Assembly (NCBI GenBank): GCA_964462675.1
Contig: CAYWYS010000004.1
Location: 62,001-126,000, forward strand
Direction of reading: 5' to 3'
DNA: 64,000 nt
DNA from: XN24 sp964462675
GTDB taxonomy: Bacteria > Pseudomonadota > Gammaproteobacteria > Steroidobacterales > XN24
Numbering within the stretch: position 1 is the stretch's first letter; the number at the start of each line of letters is the position of its first letter. This document shows, piece by piece, positions 17,440 through 25,693 of the stretch. Made by a program: the position numbers and the translations under genes. The notes beneath the pieces are model-generated. The model was not told the origin of the DNA, did no database searches, and worked only from the letters and a program-made list of their open reading frames with translations.

Positions 17440-18900
17440 GTGGAAGACGTTCAGGCCGGGTTGCTGTCGACGCTGGTGCTCGCGGGCCACCTGCTGCTGG
17501 TCGCCGGCCTGGCAGTCCGCATCCTGTTCCGGCACCTGCCCGTCGGCACGACTTTGGCCTGGCTGATCGTGCTGTTCGTGCTGCCGGTGCTCGGACCGGC
17601 GCTGTACCTGTTCATTGGCGAGAACCGGCTCGGCCAGAAGCGCGCCCGCCGCTGGGGCGAGATCCACGACCTGTACCGCGAGTGGCAGGGGCAGCTCAAG
17701 GCGCGCGCGTCGATCGACTGGCGCGCACTGCACCCGCGTGCCGAATCACTCGCCAGCCACGGCGAGTCGATCACCGGCTTCGCGGCGCTGCAGGGCCACG
17801 CGCTCGAGCTGCTGCCGGGCTGGGACAGCTTCGTCGATGCGCTGGTGGCCGATATCGAGGCGGCCCGGCGCACCTGCCACCTCGAGTTCTACATCTGGGA
17901 ATCGGCGGGACGGACCGGGGAGATCTACACGGCGCTGGCGCGCGCTGCGGCGCGCGGCGTCATTTGCCGCGTGCTCGTCGACGACGTCGGTTCCAGCGCC
18001 TTCCTGAAGAGTCGCGAGGCGGCCGGCCTGCGCAAGGTCGGCGTCAAGGTCGTGGCTTCGCTGCCGGTTGGCCTGTTCCGCATGCTGTTCGTCCGCATGG
18101 ACCTGAGGAACCACCGCAAGATCGTCGTCATCGACGGCGAGATCGGCTACACCGGCAGCATGAACCTCGTCGATCCCGAGCACTTCAAGGCGGAGTCAGG
18201 CCTCGGCCGCTGGGTGGACGCCATGGCGCGGCTGCGCGGTCCGGCCGTGGAGGTGCTGAACGGCGCCTTTCTCGAGGACTGGGAGCTCGAGACCGACGAG
18301 GGCATGGACATTCTCGAGACCGCGGACATCCACAGCGTGGCAGAGCAGGGCGATGCGGTCGTGCAGGTCGTGCCCTCCGGCCCGGGCCTGAACCGCGCCT
18401 CGATCCACCAGCTGCTGCTGTCGCTGCTGTACTCGGCAGAACGCGAGCTCGTGCTGACGACGCCGTATTTCGTGCCCGACGAGTCGATGGTCACGGCGCT
18501 CGTGTCGGCCTCGCGCCGCGGCGTCGCCGTGACGCTGAACGTGCCGGAGCGCCTCGACTCGGTGCTGGCGCGCCATGCCGGCGCGGCCTGCTTCGATGAA
18601 TTGCTGTCGGCCGGCGTGCGCATCGCGCACTACGAGCCCGACCTGCTGCACACCAAGGCGATCACCGTGGATGGACGGATGGCCGTGATCGGCTCGGTCA
18701 ACATCGACATGCGCAGCCTGTGGCTGAATTTCGAGATTTCACTGTTCATCTACGATCCCGGCTGCGCCGCCCGGGTGCGGGCGCTGCAGGAGAGCTACCT
18801 GCGCGACTCGGTCGAGCTGCATCCGGAAGCATGGCGTGGGCGGCCCGCGACGACGCGGGTCGCCGAGGGTGTGCTGCGCTTGCTCGGACCGATGCTGTGA
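17440..18900 (+). CDS. cls: Cardiolipin synthase (ClsA-type phospholipase D family)
   Basis: A 486-residue membrane enzyme, the same length as E. coli ClsA. Two N-terminal helices (GLLSTLVLAGHLLLVAGLAV and TLAWLIVLFVLPVLGPALYLFI) precede two HKD active-site motifs: NHRKIVVIDGEIGYTGSMN and LHTKAITVDGRMAVIGSVN. It condenses two phosphatidylglycerols to cardiolipin at the inner membrane. I chose GTG 17440 because a GGGAG lies about 11 bases upstream; GTG 17431 is the alternative. A TATACT box lies at 17404-17409. The gene faces away from the response regulator. Confidence 0.93.
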   Translation: MEDVQAGLLSTLVLAGHLLLVAGLAVRILFRHLPVGTTLAWLIVLFVLPVLGPALYLFIGENRLGQKRARRWGEIHDLYREWQGQLKARASIDWRALHPRAESLASHGESITGFAALQGHALELLPGWDSFVDALVADIEAARRTCHLEFYIWESAGRTGEIYTALARAAARGVICRVLVDDVGSSAFLKSREAAGLRKVGVKVVASLPVGLFRMLFVRMDLRNHRKIVVIDGEIGYTGSMNLVDPEHFKAESGLGRWVDAMARLRGPAVEVLNGAFLEDWELETDEGMDILETADIHSVAEQGDAVVQVVPSGPGLNRASIHQLLLSLLYSAERELVLTTPYFVPDESMVTALVSASRRGVAVTLNVPERLDSVLARHAGAACFDELLSAGVRIAHYEPDLLHTKAITVDGRMAVIGSVNIDMRSLWLNFEISLFIYDPGCAARVRALQESYLRDSVELHPEAWRGRPATTRVAEGVLRLLGPML

Positions 18901-18994
18901 TGATTCCGGCCGGCGCGACAGGCATGACCTTCGGCACTTCCCGTGGCGCTGGGGCACAATTCACACTCCGGCCCTTGCCAGACCCGGAGGCCTT

Positions 18995-20236
18995 GTGGAC
19001 AAGAGCGAACTGCTGAAGCGGTTGCAGATCGACCGGAGCGCGCCGCCCGCGGCAGCACCGCGATGGCGGTGGTGGCTGGCCGGCGCGCTCGGCGCGACCA
19101 TCGCGGCCGCGGGCCTGTTGGCATGGGCGCAGCGCGGCGATGGCGCGCCGCTGGTGCGCGTGGCGACGGCGCAGGCCAGCGCACAGGCGCCGGCCGCCCG
19201 CTCGGTGCTGGATGCCACCGGCTATGTCACCGCGCGGCGCATGGCCACGGTGTCGGCGCAGATCACCGGCAAGGTCGAGACGGTGCTGATCGAGGAAGGC
19301 ATGCGGGTCGAGGCCGACGAGGTGCTCGCCACGCTCGACGACACCGAGGCGCAGGCGCAGCTGGCCCTTGCGCTGGCCCAGCTCGAGGCCGCGCGCTCGC
19401 AGCTCGCCGAGATTCGCGCCCAGCTGGCGCAGGCGCAGCGCGAACGCGACCGGCAACAGGAGCTGATGGCGCGCGGCCTGACTTCGCAGTCGGGCCTCGA
19501 CGTCGCGCGCACCGAGGTCGAGGCGCTGCAGGCGCGCCTCGACAGCGCGGCGACCGGCGTAACGGTCGCCGACAGCTCCGTGCAGCTGGCGCGCGTGCGG
19601 CTCGACAACACCGTGATCCGCGCGCCGTTCGGCGGTGTGGTCACGGTCAAGGCCGCGCAGCCGGGCGAGATGATCTCGCCGGTCTCCGCGGGCGGCGGCT
19701 TCACCCGCACCGGCATCGGCACGATCGTCGACATGGACTCGCTCGAGATCGAGGTGGACGTCAACGAGTCGTTCATCCAGCGCGTCCGCCCGGGCCAGCG
19801 CGTCGAGGCCACGCTGAATGCCTACCCCGACTGGCGCATCCCCGCCGAGGTCATCGCGATCATCCCCACGGCGGATCGCAGCCGCGCCACGGTGCGGGTG
19901 CGCATCGCGATCCTCGCCAGTGATCCCCGCATCGTGCCGGACATGGGCGTGCGCGTCGCGTTCCTGTCGGAGGGGGAGGCTGGCGCGGAGCCTGGCGCCG
20001 GCGCCGCGCCCGGCGTCTTGGCGCCCGCAGCCGCAGTGGTCGAGGCCGGCGGCGCGACCTTCGTGTTCGTGCTGCGTGACGATCGGGTGAGTCGCAGGCC
20101 GGTGCGCGCGGGGCCGGCGCGCGGCGAGCTGCGCCCGGTGCTGGAGGGGCTGAACGCCGGCGAGCGCGTCGTGCTGGCGCCGCCCGCCGGGCTGGCCGAC
20201 GGCGATGAAGTGCGTGTGGACGAGACAGGCAGGTGA
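18995..20236 (+). CDS. MacA/HlyD-type periplasmic adaptor (membrane fusion protein)
   Basis: A 413-residue adaptor: one N-terminal membrane helix (about 30-47), a lipoyl/barrel half (RRMATVSAQITGKVETVLIEEGMRVEADEVLATLDD), a long alpha-helical hairpin rich in Q, A, R and E, the second lipoyl half (IRAPFGGVVTVKAAQPGEMIS) and a beta-barrel (NESFIQRVRPGQRVEATL). It should link the ABC pump encoded next to an outer-membrane channel. GTG 18995 has a perfect GGAGG four to five bases upstream. Four genes follow each other closely: adaptor, ATPase and two permeases. Confidence 0.9.
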   Translation: MDKSELLKRLQIDRSAPPAAAPRWRWWLAGALGATIAAAGLLAWAQRGDGAPLVRVATAQASAQAPAARSVLDATGYVTARRMATVSAQITGKVETVLIEEGMRVEADEVLATLDDTEAQAQLALALAQLEAARSQLAEIRAQLAQAQRERDRQQELMARGLTSQSGLDVARTEVEALQARLDSAATGVTVADSSVQLARVRLDNTVIRAPFGGVVTVKAAQPGEMISPVSAGGGFTRTGIGTIVDMDSLEIEVDVNESFIQRVRPGQRVEATLNAYPDWRIPAEVIAIIPTADRSRATVRVRIAILASDPRIVPDMGVRVAFLSEGEAGAEPGAGAAPGVLAPAAAVVEAGGATFVFVLRDDRVSRRPVRAGPARGELRPVLEGLNAGERVVLAPPAGLADGDEVRVDETGR

Positions 20237-20240
20237 ACCG

Positions 20241-20927
20241 ATGAGCACACTGATCGAGATCCGCGGACTGACCAAGTCCTACCGGCGCGGCAAGCAGACC
20301 GTCGAGGCGTTGCACGGCGTGAACCTCGACATCGAGCGCGGCGATTTTGTTGCGCTGATGGGGCCGTCGGGCTCCGGCAAGACCACGCTGCTGAACCTGA
20401 TCGGTGGGCTGGACTCGCCGACCAGCGGCAGCATCAAGGTGGACGGCCAGCCGCTGGAAAGCATGAGCGGCGGCGCGCTGGCGCGCTGGCGCGCGGCGCA
20501 TGTCGGCTTCGTGTTCCAGTTCTATAACCTGCTGCCGGTGCTGAGCGCGCAGCGCAACGTCGAGTTGCCGCTGCTGCTGACGCGGCTGTCGGCGGCGCAG
20601 CGCCGCCAGCACGCGGCGGTGGCATTGCAGCTGGTCGGTCTCGCGGAGCGGGCGCAGCACAAGCCGCGTGAGTTGTCCGGCGGCCAGGAGCAGCGCGTCG
20701 CGATCGCGCGCGCGATCGTCTCGGACCCCACCCTGCTGGTGTGCGACGAGCCGACCGGCGATCTCGATCGCGAGACGGCGGACGAGATTCTCGGGCTGCT
20801 GCAGACGCTGAATCTCGAGCACGGCAAGACGATCGTCATGGTGACGCACGATCCGAAGGCGGCCGGGTTCGCGCGCCACGTGCTGCGGCTCGACAAGGGC
20901 ACGCTGGTTTCCGCCGAGGCCGCGTGA
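20241..20927 (+). CDS. MacB/LolD-type ABC transporter ATPase
   Basis: A 228-residue ATPase with Walker A GPSGSGKTT, Q-loop VGFVFQFYNLLPVLSA (the FQxxNLLP pattern is typical of the MacB/LolD/FtsE branch), signature LSGGQEQR, Walker B LLVCDEPTGDLD and switch His in VTHD. This branch works by mechanotransmission, with permeases of the FtsX fold. It lies four bases after the adaptor gene and ten bases before the first permease, so it is part of the same export operon. Confidence 0.93.
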   Translation: MSTLIEIRGLTKSYRRGKQTVEALHGVNLDIERGDFVALMGPSGSGKTTLLNLIGGLDSPTSGSIKVDGQPLESMSGGALARWRAAHVGFVFQFYNLLPVLSAQRNVELPLLLTRLSAAQRRQHAAVALQLVGLAERAQHKPRELSGGQEQRVAIARAIVSDPTLLVCDEPTGDLDRETADEILGLLQTLNLEHGKTIVMVTHDPKAAGFARHVLRLDKGTLVSAEAA

Positions 20928-20937
20928 GGAGCTGCGC

Positions 20938-22095
20938 GTGAAATACCTGCACCTGGTCTGGGCCGGCCTGTTCCGCAAGAAGATCCGCACCGTGCTGACG
21001 CTGCTGTCGGTGGTCGTGGCCTTCCTGCTGTTCGGCATGCTGCAGTCGGTCAACGAGGCGTTCAGGGCGGGCGCTGACCAGGCGCGCGCGGACCGGCTGG
21101 TCACCAACTCGCGCTACTCGATCATCGAGATGCTGCCGATCGGCTACCTGGAGCGCATCGAGTCCGTCCCCGGCGTCAAGAACGTGGCCCATGCGAGCTG
21201 GTTCGGCGGTTCCTACCAGGACCGGCCGGCGCAATTCGCGGTGTTCCCGGTCGATCCGGCGCGTTACCTCGCCGCGGTGCCGGAGATCGTGTTGCCTGCC
21301 GACCAGGCAGCGGCCTGGCAGCGCACGCGCGATGGCGCCATCGTCGGGCGCAGCCTGGCTGACCGCTACGGCTGGCAGATCGGCGACCGCGTCACGGTGG
21401 TTGCAGACATCTGGCCAAAGCGAGACGGCAGCAACGACTGGAACTTCGAGCTCGTCGGCATCTACACGAGCCCCGCATCGGAGCAGAGCGAGGGCGCGTT
21501 GCTGTTCCAGCACGAGTACTTCGACGAGGCGCGGCAGTTCGCCCGCGGCACGGTCGGCTGGTTCCTCGTCCAGGTCGAGGATCCGGACCGGGCCGACGAG
21601 GTCGCGAGCGCCGTGGACGCGCTGTTCGCCAACTCCACCAACGAGACCAAGACCCAGACAGAAAAGGCTTTCGCGCAGGGTTTCGCGCGCCAGTTCGGCG
21701 ACATCGGGCTGATCGTCACTTCGATCCTCGGCGCGGTGTTCTTCACGATCCTCGTGCTGACCGGCAACACCATGGCGCAGGCGGTGCGCGAGCGCATCCC
21801 GGAGCTGGCGATCCTGAAGACGCTGGGGTTCAGCGACCGCGCCGTGCTCGGGCTGGTCGTGGCCGAGGCGCTGCTGCTGATCCTGCTCGGCGGATTGCTC
21901 GGGCTGGCGCTGGCCGCCGTGGCAATCGGCGCGGTCAAGTCGGTGCTGGCCGGGATCGGCGTGCAGGGCATCAGCCTGTCCGTGGTCATGACCGGCGTCG
22001 TCGTCATGGTCGTGCTCGGCCTGTGCGTGGGCCTGCCGCCGGCGCTGCGCGCGATGCGGCTGCGCGTCGTGGACGCGCTGGGAGGCCACCAGTGA
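20938..22095 (+). CDS. FtsX/MacB-type ABC permease (first)
   Basis: A 385-residue permease with the FtsX-family layout: one helix near the N terminus (TVLTLLSVVVAFLLFGMLQ), a large periplasmic domain of about 210 residues, then three helices at the C terminus. The cytoplasmic coupling segment RERIPELAILKTLGFSDRAV is the classic FtsX/MacB signature. It starts at GTG 20938 behind GAGGA and overlaps the second permease by four bases (GTGA). Substrate unknown; families of this kind export peptides, antibiotics or lipids. Confidence 0.88.
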   Translation: MKYLHLVWAGLFRKKIRTVLTLLSVVVAFLLFGMLQSVNEAFRAGADQARADRLVTNSRYSIIEMLPIGYLERIESVPGVKNVAHASWFGGSYQDRPAQFAVFPVDPARYLAAVPEIVLPADQAAAWQRTRDGAIVGRSLADRYGWQIGDRVTVVADIWPKRDGSNDWNFELVGIYTSPASEQSEGALLFQHEYFDEARQFARGTVGWFLVQVEDPDRADEVASAVDALFANSTNETKTQTEKAFAQGFARQFGDIGLIVTSILGAVFFTILVLTGNTMAQAVRERIPELAILKTLGFSDRAVLGLVVAEALLLILLGGLLGLALAAVAIGAVKSVLAGIGVQGISLSVVMTGVVVMVVLGLCVGLPPALRAMRLRVVDALGGHQ

Positions 22096-23276
22096 ACAGC
22101 CTGAAGCAGATCCTGGCGATCGGCACGATGAACCTGCGCAACGTGCCGCAGCGCTGGAGCACTTCGCTGGTCATCGTCGTCGGCATCGCCGGCGTGGTCG
22201 GCGTGCTGACCGCGATCCTCGCCATGGGCGAGGGCTTTCGCGCGACGCTCGGCCAGGCCGGCAAGGAAGACCGCGCGATGGTGTTGCGCAGCGGCGCGAC
22301 CTCGGAGCTGGTCAGCGGACTCGGGCGCGAGTCGGTCGACCTGATCAAGGGCGCGGCGGGCATCGCACGCACGCCGGATGGCCGCGCGATTGCATCGGCC
22401 GAGGTGCTGGTGATCGCCGATCTGCCGCGGCGGGGGACGGGCCTGCTGGCGAACGCGCCGATCCGGGGCGTGCAGCCGGAGGCCTTCGAGTTGCGGCCGG
22501 AAGTCCGCATCGTGGCCGGGCGCGGCTTCGAGCCGGGCCCGCGCGAGCTGATCGTCGGGCGCGGCGCCGCGAGCCAGTTCGCCGATCTCGAGGTCGGCGC
22601 GCGGCTGGCTTTTCGCGACGCGGACTGGACCGTGGTCGGCATCTTCGAAGCGGACGGCGGCGTGCACGAGTCCGAGTTGTGGGGCGATGCCGAGACAGTC
22701 ATGTCGGCGTATCGGCGCAACGGCTTTCAATCCGTCACGGCGCAGCTCGAAAGCGTCGCGGCGCTGGGCGTGCTCGAGGCCGCGCTGGCGGACGACCCGC
22801 GCGTCAACGTCAAGGCGCAGACGCTGCAGAGCTACTACGCCGAGCAGTCGCGCCAGATGAGCATGCTGATCAACATCCTCGGCTACGCGGTGGGCTACAT
22901 CATGGCCATCGGCGCGCTGTTCGGCGCGCTGAACACCATGTACGCGGCGGTCTCGACGCGCGAGCGGGAAATTGCCACGCTGCGCGCGATCGGCTTCGGC
23001 GGCGGCCCGATCGTCGTCTCGGTGCTGGCCGAGGCCTTGTTGCTGGCGCTGCTCGGCGGCCTGCTCGGCGGCGGGCTCGCGTGGCTGTTCTTCAATGGCT
23101 ACACGGTCTCGACGCTGGGCGCCAGCTTCAGCCAGGTCGCGTTCGATTTCCGCGTCACCGGGGCGCTGTTGCGCCAGGGCATCGCCTGGGCGCTGGTCAT
23201 CGGCTTTGTCGGCGGCGTGCTGCCGGCATGGCGCGCGGCGCGCCAGCCGGTGACGAACGCGTTGCGCGCCCTGTAG
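22092..23276 (+). CDS. FtsX/MacB-type ABC permease (second)
   Basis: A 394-residue permease with the same topology as the preceding one: an N-terminal helix (STSLVIVVGIAGVVGVLTAIL), a periplasmic domain and three C-terminal helices, with coupling segment STREREIATLRAIGFGG. The first and second permease probably form a heterodimer around the ATPase dimer, unlike MacB, which is homodimeric with a fused ATPase. The start GTG 22092 overlaps the previous stop. It is the last gene of the adaptor-ATPase-permease-permease operon. Confidence 0.88.
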   Translation: MNSLKQILAIGTMNLRNVPQRWSTSLVIVVGIAGVVGVLTAILAMGEGFRATLGQAGKEDRAMVLRSGATSELVSGLGRESVDLIKGAAGIARTPDGRAIASAEVLVIADLPRRGTGLLANAPIRGVQPEAFELRPEVRIVAGRGFEPGPRELIVGRGAASQFADLEVGARLAFRDADWTVVGIFEADGGVHESELWGDAETVMSAYRRNGFQSVTAQLESVAALGVLEAALADDPRVNVKAQTLQSYYAEQSRQMSMLINILGYAVGYIMAIGALFGALNTMYAAVSTREREIATLRAIGFGGGPIVVSVLAEALLLALLGGLLGGGLAWLFFNGYTVSTLGASFSQVAFDFRVTGALLRQGIAWALVIGFVGGVLPAWRAARQPVTNALRAL

Positions 23277-23295
23277 CAGGCCCGTCCGCCGGCGC

Positions 23296-24084
23296 TCAGC
23301 CAGTGGGCGTGCCGGCCTCCAGCGCGACGAGGTAGTTGATGACCTCGAGCACCTGCTCGGGCCCGCCGGCCTGGTCGACGCTGACGACGTACTTGCCGTT
23401 GACGACGACCGCGGGGACGAAGTTGAGCCGGTAGCGGCGCGCCAGAACGTCCGCGCTGCGCAGCTCGCTGTCGACCGAGAACGAGTTCAGCGCGTCGCGC
23501 GCATCCGCCGCGGACACGCCGAATCGGCCGAGGAACTCGACCATCAGCTCGATCGTGTTGAGCGGATTGCGGTTGACATGCATCTCGCGAAAGGCCGCGG
23601 CGTGGGTCTTGTCGTCGATGCCGAGCGCCTTGGTCGCGTAGAACAGGCGGGCCTGCGGTTGCCAGCCCGGATTCAGGGCTGCCGGCAGCTTCACATACTC
23701 GGCCGCGTCCGGCTTCGACGCCTTCCAGGCCTCCATGTACGGGGCCATCATGTTGCAGCCGCCGCAGCCGTACCAGAACACGTCGACGACCTCGACCTTG
23801 CCCGGCGCCACGTTGGTCGGCTGCGCCGGGTTCAGCACGCGATAGTGCTGGCCGGCGACGAAGCGCGCGTTCGAAGCTGGCGCTGCGGCCTGCGCGACCC
23901 GGACCGGCTCAGCTGCCGGTGCCGGCTCGGCGGGACGGGCGGCTGGCGGGGCTACCTGCGCGGGCTGTGCCGCCGGAGCCGCCTGGGCTTGTGCGGCAGG
24001 CGCCGCAGGGGCGTTGGCCGGCGGCTCCGCGCTGCAGGCGGCGGCCAGCAACAGGGCGGCCAAGGCAAAGGAAAATCGAGTCAT
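23296..24084 (-). CDS. DsbA-like thiol:disulfide oxidoreductase, lipoprotein with CGGC active site
   Basis: A 262-residue protein with a lipobox (LLAAAC, C17), an Ala/Pro/Gln-rich tether (about 20-70) and a DsbA-type thioredoxin fold. The redox centre is C107-G-G-C110 (FWYGCGGCNMM) instead of the usual CPHC, and the cis-Pro loop is intact (NFVPAVVVNG). The helical insert and 'FREMHVNRNPL' segment fit DsbA. In related gammaproteobacteria a dsbA gene sits next to cytochrome c4 and EngB, as here. The lipid anchor and altered dipeptide suggest a shifted redox potential, but it may still act as the main disulfide donor. Confidence 0.88.
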   Translation of the reverse strand: MTRFSFALAALLLAAACSAEPPANAPAAPAAQAQAAPAAQPAQVAPPAARPAEPAPAAEPVRVAQAAAPASNARFVAGQHYRVLNPAQPTNVAPGKVEVVDVFWYGCGGCNMMAPYMEAWKASKPDAAEYVKLPAALNPGWQPQARLFYATKALGIDDKTHAAAFREMHVNRNPLNTIELMVEFLGRFGVSAADARDALNSFSVDSELRSADVLARRYRLNFVPAVVVNGKYVVSVDQAGGPEQVLEVINYLVALEAGTPTG

Positions 24085-24145
24085 ATCCGGTCTCCTCAGG
24101 CGGACTGAGAGTGGTCAGGCAGTTGCGGCTCGCGGGAGTTCCCGT

Positions 24146-24745
24146 TCAGCGCAGTCCCTGCAGATAGGCGCTGACGGCTTGCATGTCCTCGGCGGACATC
24201 CGCGCGGCGATCTCCTGCATCATCTGGTTGACGCGCTCGCCGGCGGCGTAAGCCTTGAGCGTCGCGGCGGTGTAGGTCGCGTGCTGGCCGGCAACGACGG
24301 GATAGTTTGCCAGCGGATTGCCCTGCCCGGTCGGCCCGTGGCAGGCGATGCAGGCCGTGATGCCGCGTTCGAGGTCGCCGCCGAGGAACAGGCGCTGACC
24401 GAGCTCGACGAGCTCCGGATCCGCTTCGCGGGCGGCCGGCCGCTGAGCCGCAAAGAACGCCGCCAGGTCGCTGATGTCCTCATCGGACAGCCCCATGGCC
24501 ATCGGCGACATCAGCGGATTCTGGCGCTGCCCGTCCCTGAAGGCCCTCAGCTGGACCCGCAGGAAACCGGCGTGCTGCCCCGCGAGCGAGGGCCACTCGG
24601 GGTTGGCGCTGTTGCCGTCGATCCCGTGGCAGGCAGCGCAGACCGCCGACTTGGCCTGGCCGGCCTCGGCCGAGCCCTCGGCCAGGGCAGCGGACCCGGC
24701 CCCCAGCAGGGCGACCATCGCGGCGGCGACGAAAAGCTTCCTCAT
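24146..24745 (-). CDS. Di-heme cytochrome c4
   Basis: A 199-residue periplasmic protein with a signal peptide (LFVAAAMVALLGAGSAALA) and two heme c sites, C36-x-x-C39-H40 and C132-x-x-C135-H136, in two similar halves. Each half has a Met likely to be the sixth ligand (NPLMSPMAMGLSD; NQMMQEIAARMS). This is the cytochrome c4 family that passes electrons to terminal oxidases. The ATG at 24745 has GGAGAG upstream. It lies 61 bases after which the DsbA-like gene starts on the same strand, and it is divergent from engB. Confidence 0.93.
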   Translation of the reverse strand: MRKLFVAAAMVALLGAGSAALAEGSAEAGQAKSAVCAACHGIDGNSANPEWPSLAGQHAGFLRVQLRAFRDGQRQNPLMSPMAMGLSDEDISDLAAFFAAQRPAAREADPELVELGQRLFLGGDLERGITACIACHGPTGQGNPLANYPVVAGQHATYTAATLKAYAAGERVNQMMQEIAARMSAEDMQAVSAYLQGLR

Positions 24746-24777
24746 GGCGCGATCTCTCCGATGATTGGCCCGTCGGC

Positions 24778-24806
24778 TTGCCACGCTGGCCGCCGACGCG
24801 TAGAAC
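24778..24806 (+). promoter_or_regulatory. Candidate promoter for engB
   Basis: TTGCCA (24778-24783) and TAGAAC (24801-24806) are separated by 17 bases on the plus strand. The -10 begins an inverted repeat GTAGAA/TTCTAC (24800-24805 and 24813-24818), and a second -10-like TACACT follows at 24816-24821. The position, about 40 bases before the engB start, is right. The match is modest. Confidence 0.4.
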
Positions 24807-24847
24807 CCGAAATTCTACACTACGCCGCCGAGTTGCAGTCCAGACCC

Positions 24848-25483
24848 ATGAGCGCCTATCCCGATGCCCAGTTCCTGACCAGCGCCAACAAGCCCGCGCA
24901 GTTCCTGCCCGACGAGGGTGCGGAAGTCGCGTTCGCCGGCCGCTCCAATTCCGGCAAGTCGAGCGCGATCAACGCGATCCTCGGCCGGCGGGGCCTCGCG
25001 CGGACCAGCAAGACGCCCGGCCGCACCCAGCTGATCAATTTTTTCGGCGTCGGCGAGAACGTTCGCGTCACGGACCTGCCGGGCTACGGCTACGCCAAGG
25101 TCCCGGAGTCCGTCCGGCTGCACTGGGGCAAGCTGATGGACACCTATTTCCTGCGCCGGCAGTCGCTCGCCGGGCTGTTCATCGTCATGGACGCGCGCCG
25201 GCCGCTGACCGACTTCGACCAGGGCATGCTGAACTGGGCGCGCCAGGCCGGCTGCCCGGTCCATATCCTGTTGACCAAGGCCGACAAGCTGTCGCGCGGC
25301 GCCGGCGCGGCAGCGTTGCTCGGGGTCCGCCGGACGGTCGGCGACGCCGCCACGGTGCAGCTGTTCTCCGCGCTGAAGGGGACCGGCGTGGACGCGGCGC
25401 GCGAGGTGCTCGACGCGCTGCTCCGCGGCGCCGGCGAGGCGTTGGCGCGCGGCGAAAAAAAGACTTCAAAAACAGCAGGATAA
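24848..25483 (+). CDS. engB: Ribosome biogenesis GTPase EngB (YihA/YsxC)
   Basis: A 211-residue Ras-like GTPase: G1 GRSNSGKSS, G2 Thr in KTPGRTQ, G3 DLPGYGYAKV and G4 LTKADK, all typical of EngB. It assists assembly of the large ribosomal subunit and is essential in many bacteria. The C terminus ends in a lysine-rich tail. The frame is open upstream to 24014 but that would run antisense through cytochrome c4, so the ATG at 24848 is used. A hairpin terminator serving the opposite strand begins right after its stop. Confidence 0.95.
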   Translation: MSAYPDAQFLTSANKPAQFLPDEGAEVAFAGRSNSGKSSAINAILGRRGLARTSKTPGRTQLINFFGVGENVRVTDLPGYGYAKVPESVRLHWGKLMDTYFLRRQSLAGLFIVMDARRPLTDFDQGMLNWARQAGCPVHILLTKADKLSRGAGAAALLGVRRTVGDAATVQLFSALKGTGVDAAREVLDALLRGAGEALARGEKKTSKTAG

Positions 25484-25514
25484 AAAAGGCCCCGGGGCAC
25501 ATGTGCCCCGGGGC
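25482..25514 (-). terminator. Strong intrinsic terminator at the end of the arg-polA run
   Basis: Bases 25489-25514 form a perfect 26-base palindrome (GCCCCGGGGCACA and its complement). Read on the minus strand it is followed by CC and a run of six T (25482-25487), the classic layout of an intrinsic terminator. It lies 180 bases beyond the polA stop, so it would end transcripts coming from polA. On the plus strand no T-run follows, so it is a weaker stop for engB. Confidence 0.8.
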
Positions 25515-25629
25515 AGAGCAGTGCCCGGCTTGGGGGAACCGGGCGGCTGGCCCGCCCAGGGAGGACGGCGGGCGAGCGTCGCATTGGCGCTCATGGATAG
25601 GGACCCTGCACTGCGGCAAAAGTTCCAGC

Positions 25630-25691
25630 ATTCGGGGTCAGATCCGCAATTCTCTGAATTGCGGATCTGACCCCGAATGCTGACCCCGAAT
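25630..25691. repeat. REP-like inverted repeat (copy 1)
   Basis: Bases 25630-25678 form a perfect hairpin with two 23-base arms and a 3-base loop; the arms begin ATTCGGGGTCAGATCCGCAA. A third partial arm, TGACCCCGAAT, follows at 25681-25691, ending just before the polA stop codon. The GGGGTCAGA/TCTGACCCC ends are typical of dispersed palindromes mobilised by REP-associated (RAYT) transposases in gammaproteobacteria. A related copy is at 47377-47418. No transposase gene is in the window. Confidence 0.85.
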
Positions 25692-25693
25692 TT

